Source of the DNA: Coix lacryma-jobi var. lacryma-jobi
Taxonomy: Eukaryota > Streptophyta > Magnoliopsida > Poales > Poaceae
DNA: 64,000 nt
Reading direction: 5' to 3'
Assembly: GCA_009763385.1 (NCBI GenBank)
Contig: CM019823.1
Location: 40,606,444-40,670,443 of the forward strand
Each line of letters opens with the position of its first letter. Position 1 is the stretch's first letter. Of this stretch, positions 58,268 to 64,000 are shown one piece after another. The notes under the pieces were generated by a model. The model worked only from the letters and a program-made list of their open reading frames with translations, was not told the DNA's origin and made no database searches. A program made the position numbers and the translations under genes.

Positions 58268-59358
58268 TGTTGACGCAAAAACGGCGTTCCGCGCCTGACA
58301 CACAGCAAGCCGGAAAGCGTGGCTTCAAACGGGTGCCCGGGCGATTCGAAATCCGGAGACGTGCCGGTCGGCTTGACCTGAAAACCAACAAGGGATAAAC
58401 TATGAGAATAAAACTGGAACATGCCGGGTGAGACCAGACAGTTCCATATTTACGGCCCTGAAGCCACTCATGACGACATACAGCTATAGAAGTTGTCTGT
58501 CAACAAGTTTAAAGGTCATTTGGCTATCTCTAAATGTAAACATATGTAAACAACTGATTGCCGAATGTACGTACATGAAAAAGACATGCTTGGACAAGTA
58601 AAGATAAATTATAAATTGACGTATAACCAAGCTCGGCAAACTAGCCGAGTTGGGGTCCATGAAGAAGGAACATGCAAAACAAACACGATTAAACCAATCT
58701 AAAACCTACATCTGCCGCACGATACCTAATTTTATCTAAGCTCAAGCGTGATCGATATGTATGAACCCACAACACGTAACAATCTAGATTAGAGATTAAT
58801 TCGGCCATCATGATCATACAATTATTGGAAAACAAGTAAACTTGTAAAACAAGGCCGAACAAAGCCAATCTAGATTGGGCAAAAGAGTGTTACAAAATTA
58901 ATTAAATCATGCAACACATAATAACTTAATGAATCTACTAGATCCTGCCAAATCTAGCAGAGCCGATAACTATCTCGCTTTTGCTAAACATATCAAGTAA
59001 ACGTCTGCCGCACGGTATTTACTCATAAGCAAAGCATAAGCAAAGACTTCTTGATTCTTAACATAGATCTGCCGCACGATCTTTGCAAACAAACAAGACT
59101 ACTTGCATCACATCTAAATCCACCGCATGACACTAGACATGATAACAAGGTTGTCAGGACTTACGGAGGTCGACGGATCGACGATTCCTCTCGAAGAACT
59201 CGACGACACGACAAAGGACTCGAAGATGGCATGGGGCCGGTTTGTATTGATATGGTTGTGAATCCTTTTTACAATAGCCAAGGGTTTATATTTATACCCT
59301 GGACACAAAACGAGTCCTAAGAGGATACGACTATGAAACGTTAAGGAAAAATACAACA
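58268..59358. mobile_element. LTR of an unclassified retrotransposon (element X)
   Basis: About 1.09 kb with TGTTG...CAACA ends, starting exactly where the copia 3' LTR stops. It holds repeats of CTGCCGCACGAT-type sequence. After it come only TCTTTGG before the inverted copia copy, so its orientation, internal region and second LTR are outside or displaced. Confidence 0.65.
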
Positions 59359-59365
59359 TCTTTGG

Positions 59366-60637
59366 TGTAAGGACCTGTGTGGCCTAGAGGGGGGGTGAAT
59401 AGGCCTGTCAAAAATCACAGCTCAAAACTTAATTAGATAAGCCCGGCACTACCGCTCTGTGCCCGGCACTGCCGCTGCCCGGCACTGCCGGCCCCAGCGC
59501 GGTACTGCCGCGCAGTGTGAGACCAGAAGCTGCAATTCGAAATCCAGCCACAACTAACTGATTCTGTATGAATAGAAATGCTACAACAAGTTCTATGAAC
59601 CAGCAGAACCAACTACTCCAAGCCAAATAAGAGGAATAAAGTAGATCGGGCCAAACCCTAGAATCTATCACAAGCTCATGAATATGAAGAATGAAACTAA
59701 GCAAGCACAAGAGACAAGTGATTTATCCCGTGGTTCAGCTCGCCACCAAGGCTTGCCTACCTCCACGTTGTTGAGGTTGACCACTTAGGTCATGAGCTTT
59801 GCAACTCTACCTCGTTCTCAAGTCAAGGAACCAAATCCTTGAGGTGAGGGGTAATAATACTAGCTGAACAATCGATTACAAACCTCCCTAGGCCGCCACA
59901 CAAGTTGGCAAGGCTCTAGGGTGACGCCTAGCCGGCTAGGGTTCCAAGAACCCAAGAGTAATAGAAGCAAATCCACCGGCTATGGCTCAAATCAAGTGCT
60001 CTAGGAAGTAGATCTCAGCTAGGGCTTCTCTTTGATGAAGGTTTAAGCCTCTCAATCACTTGGAATCAATGGAAATCAAAGGATTGGTGAGAGGGGAGTT
60101 GAGAGCCTTCAATGGGGAAGAGAGAAGCTTGTCTGGAGGTAGGTGACGAGTTATGGTCGTGGATAACCGTTGGGGTGGCAGGGAGATGGAGTAAATATCT
60201 CCTCCCTGCCAACGGTTACAATAAGTCGCGGCAGTGCCGGCCGAATCCCGGCAGTGCCGCGGCCCGGCACTGCTGCGACAAGAGCGGCACTGCCGCGCCT
60301 ACCAATCAGACAGGGTTGGATTGGAATTCAGTGCAGCTGTCTTTGGTTAGAAACATGGATGGCTTGGGTTGGTTTGAGCACATGTCATTCAGCCATAGCA
60401 ATGTATTTGCATTCCCCCTTGATAGTACGACATTCCTATAACTCAAATTCAAATGAAAAAGCTTGATATATCACTTTGAGTCCGGATCCGATGAAATGTA
60501 GTATGGGGGGTCCACCAACGTACATACACCATCCTTTCTTATCATAACCTGCTTATCAACTTCATGAATCTCATTAGTTTTCCAATCGTGTGGTCATTAT
60601 CACCAAAACCCACAATTAGGGCTTGATTGCACTTACA
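59366..60637 (-). repeat. 3' LTR of copia element 2
   Basis: 1,272 bp, TGTAAG...CTTACA ends, homologous to 39,062-40,296. It has four palindrome copies at about 59,438-59,512 where element 1 has two degenerate ones, and four at about 60,228-60,300. Confidence 0.9.
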
Positions 60638-60651
60638 ATCTCCCCCTTTTT
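60638..60651 (-). promoter_or_regulatory. Polypurine tract of copia element 2
   Basis: Minus strand AAAAAGGGGGAGAT next to the 3' LTR start. Confidence 0.85.
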
Positions 60652-61316
60652 GGTGATTGATGACAACACAATCGAAGCTAACAATAAAAGGGTACAATAC
60701 TTGAGATTTAGAAGCTTAGGTGTGAAACCTCCCCCTAAATGTGTGAATGAGAGCTGAAATCTCGAATTGGCATTAGAGGCCAACATTCACATATTCAAAA
60801 GTGAGAGATAGGTTCAGTTTCACATCTAATAGCTTTGTGGGGTGCAACTAAACTGTGTCAAGAATAATACGTGATGCGAATGACAGTTTAAGCACATCAG
60901 AGATGTTTGCTGTCTTTCTGCCAGAGCGGCACTGCCGCTCTTGGCGCGGCACTGCCGGAGCCCGGCACTGCCAGCCCTGGAGCGGCACTGCCGCTCAGGC
61001 TACAGACAGCAAACGTAGCGGAATTAACACAAAGCCACAAAGCATAATCAATAACAGAACTAAACAAGATAACACATGCTAGATAAGCAGGTAAAAGTAC
61101 ATGTCCACATCCAAGCCTAAGAAGTAGTACCATAGAGTAATATTACAAACATAGAGTTTTGAACGAATCAAACTCCCTCACAACTCACAACTACTAACAT
61201 GATGGGGACATGAACAGAAAGAAAGTGTTGTACCCCCTTCTCTTCACCTAATTCTCCCCCTTTGGCAACAAGTCATCAAAAAGAAAGAAGTAGAGAAGAG
61301 AAGAGTGTCCAAACAC

Positions 61317-62876
61317 TTACTCATCATCCGAAGCTATCTTGTCCCACTGAACTTCTTCTTCCTCCTCATCATCATCATCGTCATCATCGTCGTCGTCGGA
61401 CTCTACCACGGCCTTCCCCTGACGGTGAGTGGAACTGGTGTAGCGGGTCGAGGTCGAGGCACGTGTAGAACGACGGGGTGGCACAGGCACTATCTCCTCC
61501 TGCTCCTCATCTCCATCTGAGTCTATGTCATCTGAGTCGAGACTGGAGAGGTCGAAGTGAGGTGGAGAGCGGGGTGGAGGTAACGACGAACGTCCCGCCC
61601 GCTCTCGCTCTGCTCGCTGCTCAACGAGTGCCTGGTGAGCTGTCTGGGCTGCGTAGGTGCAAGTAGAGAAGATGGCCTTGATCCACTTGGCCAACTTGCT
61701 CTTCTTCTTCCTCGGATAGGAAGGGCGAGAGCTCTCTGGCCTGTCAGCTGCTGCTGCCCCTGCTGCTGCTCCTCTCTTCTTCTCTGCACGGTACGGCTCA
61801 TGCAACCCATCCTTAGCAAAGGTATAGTCGGAAACCATCTCAATCATAAACATGATGTAGGGGGCATAGAGAACTGCCTTCCTAGCATCCTCGGCTGCAA
61901 CCTGAAGCTCAGTCCATATAAAGCTGGATATGGAAAAGCGATTAGCCCCTGGGGCCATCCTAGGCCAACATGTTCCTGCCATATCCATACAAGTTAGAAT
62001 GGGACCCACTCTTTGGGTTGAGAGTTTGCCTGAAGAGGTTGTTCAACATGTAATAAAAACCTTGTAGTCCCTTGACCAACCCATCTGCCTTCCGAGGGTC
62101 CTCATACATGAAAGCAATCTCAGAATCTGTCAAAGTCCTCTCATCATGCAGGTTATCATACTCTCTATCCTCGCTGCCCAAACCGAGGAATCCTACTAAA
62201 GGTCTCATAAGTGACCTTGTAGTGACGACCCTCGGTCATCCAATGCATCTCCTCAACCACATTGTCAACATACAGCGTCGCATGGAACTGATGGATGATC
62301 TCGGTGTTCCAATTATAACTAAATCCCATCAGATCATACATGTTTCTTGCCTTACATGCAGCCACCACCCTGTTGATGTCACAGGTCAGTCTTGCTCTCT
62401 AGATGCTCCCAATCAACATACTTCATATTCAGTATCTTCTGCTTCTTGGCATTGTATAGGACTGAACGATAGAAATCAGAATGGAACTCGTTCCAGAACC
62501 TATAATCAATGCCCATATCCTTTTGATGGTTGTATGGGTTGTGCTGGCGCTGAGACTTGACCGAGCTGAACTGCTGATAGTATGACACGGGCTGCCTGTC
62601 CCTGGTGTCCTGAGGAGGCCTCTCCTGCACATCCTCTGTGTATGGCTGCAAGTGCGCCCTGCTGACCTCTGCCAAGTGCTCTGGGGTGTTGGGGTAGAGG
62701 TCTTCCCTTATCTGTCGCCCTTGCATCTGCAGGCGAGCCTCATCCCGGATCTGCTGCCTCGCTGAAACATCTCCTTGGGAGCTAGAGCCACCTCGACGGG
62801 ATGGCTGCTTGCTCCTCCCCCTGAGCGGATCCATCCTCTGCTTGACCCTTCTCTCATCTCCTCTTCCGCCCGACAT
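61317..62876 (-). pseudogene. Extra ORF after pol in copia element 2 (env position)
   Basis: Homologous to 55,782-57,331. It starts MSGGRGDERRVKQRMDP and ends in the Asp-rich tail and WDKIASDDE. The frame is lost three times, near 62,380, 62,190 and 61,990, each fitting one extra base relative to element 1. It lacks the nonsense codon and the deletion seen in element 1. The acceptor-like TTCCATGTTTTAG before the ATG is conserved. Confidence 0.75.
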
Positions 62877-63710
62877 CTAAAACATGGAAACTGCGAATTA
62901 GAAGACTGCATAAGGGCTGGTAGGTTATAGTGAGGCGATAGATTTTGATGGATAAGGTGTTACTTGGATCAAACCCCTGCTCATGGTCCGGCACTGCTGC
63001 GCAGGGCGCGGCACTGCCGCGCAGGCAGGCTAGATCTGAGCCAAGGAACACCACATCCATCATCTCTATCACTTCCCTATCATCTACAAATCCTTCTACA
63101 ACCTCTAAATACAATACCCATGGCGCATTTTACAAATTGGGAAAAACTTAGGGTTTGGGATTTTGAACCTTCACCTTGAGAGGAAGGAGAGGGAAGGAGA
63201 CCCTTGGAGAAGAGGACGACGGAGCAGCACCGAAGGAGATCCCGAGCAGCACCTCCGGAGGCCGGAGTTGCCGGGGAGCACGCCGGTGAGGAGAGGAAGG
63301 TGCGGTCGCCCGGTCGCCCGTGAGAGAGAGGTGAAAAGGAGAGCACGGGTGCGGTGAATGGATGAGGGAGAGAGAGAGAGAGGGGGCCGTCGGGTAAGAA
63401 TAGGTAAATTTTCCCTTGGCCCTACTCGGTAACAAACCGATCCCTGCTGAATCGATAAGTCGCGGCACTGCCGGGGCCCGGCACTGCCGGACAGTCACCT
63501 ACAGAAAGGATTATTCTCTAAGGCACCATATCTCATTCTTGGAGTGGACAAGTACTACTTGCACGTTATGACCAGTAACAAGTAATCAATTCAGAACAAT
63601 GGTCATTTCAAGCAAGTTTCTTTCACAAAGATTTTGAAACACAATATATGAAAGTTTTGAAATTGGTTTTACCTAGGTCAAACTAGTTAATCAATCAAGC
63701 ATGCTAGGTT
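62877..63710 (-). other. Spacer between pol and the extra ORF in copia element 2
   Basis: Corresponds to 54,867-55,781. It has two palindrome-motif clusters (about 62,988-63,020 and 63,465-63,490), each with two copies against four in element 1, and a GA microsatellite near 63,366-63,384. Confidence 0.65.
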
Positions 63711-64000
63711 TCAAACCACGTTACAAGAGTCAAGTATATTTAGTTCACTCCTTAAGGCACAAAATCTTGACTCATCTAGAGGCTTAGTGAAGATATCGGC
63801 TAGTTGTTTGTCGATGCTCACATGTCTAATGGCGATATCTCCTTTGATTTCATGATCTCTCAAGAAGTGATGTCGGATGTCTATATGTTTGGTTCTTGAG
63901 TGACTCACTGGGTTGTTTGCAAGTTTTATGGCACTTTCATTGTCACACAAGAGTGGGATATGAGTAAAGTTACATCCGAAGTCACGAAGGGTTTGCCTCA
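63711..64000 (-). CDS. End of pol (RNase H domain) of copia element 2, partial
   Basis: The last 96 or so codons of pol, with the LCDNESAIKLANNPVSHSRT motif, HIDIRHHFLRDH and DIFTKPLDE typical of copia RNase H. It is nearly identical to the end of element 1 pol. The frame is open to the window edge. Confidence 0.9.
   Translation of the reverse strand, partial: RQTLRDFGCNFTHIPLLCDNESAIKLANNPVSHSRTKHIDIRHHFLRDHEIKGDIAIRHVSIDKQLADIFTKPLDESRFCALRSELNILDSCNVV

Larger units (their letters stand above)
59366..64000 (-). mobile_element. SIRE-like Ty1/copia retrotransposon, element 2 (runs off the right edge)
   Basis: Same family as element 1 in inverse orientation. Visible parts, reading the minus strand: the end of pol (RNase H), a spacer, the extra ORF, polypurine tract and the 3' LTR (60,637-59,366). 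It starts 8 bp past the end of element X's LTR, so it probably inserted into element X. Confidence 0.9.

Noticed and set aside
58089..58422. ORFs in the copia LTR and element X
   Set aside because: They cross the insertion boundary and have no homology.

Overview
The window is nuclear DNA from a grass, probably panicoid. The evidence is GT-AG introns, a cytosolic-type pyruvate,phosphate dikinase (PPDK) gene, GC-rich monocot first exons, F-box and LRR-kinase families, Stowaway and Tourist MITEs, Helitron-type termini, an RTE-clade LINE, and nested SIRE-like Ty1/copia and Ty3/gypsy-type LTR retrotransposons. No bacterial feature, CRISPR array, rRNA or intact tRNA gene was seen.

Layout. 1-6,839 (minus) holds 16 exons of a PPDK gene that runs off the left edge. 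8,389-8,694 (plus) encodes a small unknown protein. 9,798-26,248 is an F-box neighbourhood: a frameshifted F-box gene (minus, 9,798-11,047), then a head-to-head pair, one frameshifted (minus, 23,736-24,948) and one intact (plus, 25,124-26,248), separated by 175 bp. The 3' end of the minus member of that pair, with its flank, was tandemly copied twice (period about 1,037 bp). The copies were later interrupted by a 4.6 kb Helitron-like insertion carrying fragments of a C2-domain gene, by two MITEs and by an RTE LINE; the sister copies act as natural empty sites. 28,881-32,153 (minus) is a complete two-exon LRR receptor kinase of the non-RD, XA21-like type. 32,400-33,100 is a GC-rich block with a perfect 36-bp palindrome and a 36-bp minisatellite. 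33,100-39,060 is intergenic, with MITEs, Helitron-type ends, a SINE-like tRNA-related repeat and LTR-like sequence.

39,062-64,000 is a stack of retrotransposons. A SIRE-like copia element (plus, from 39,062) has its reverse transcriptase split by an 8.3 kb non-autonomous gypsy-type element (45,368-53,684). Its 3' LTR is broken at 58,268 by another LTR (58,268-59,358), beside which lies a second SIRE-like copy in opposite orientation (59,366 to beyond 64,000). Both copia copies carry an extra ORF between pol and the 3' LTR, broken at different sites. Their LTRs and internal regions carry clusters of an odd-centred 11-bp palindrome, CGGCA(G/C)TGCCG, with copy number differing between the two elements.

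The working host genes appear to be PPDK (phosphoenolpyruvate/pyruvate interconversion), the plus-strand F-box protein (SCF substrate adaptor), the LRR kinase (probable immune receptor) and possibly the small protein. They show no sign of a shared pathway. Most of the rest is mobile DNA, and its best signals are the palindrome clusters, the LTR-embedded second primer-binding site, and the duplicated protease domain in a frame broken only by two amber codons.
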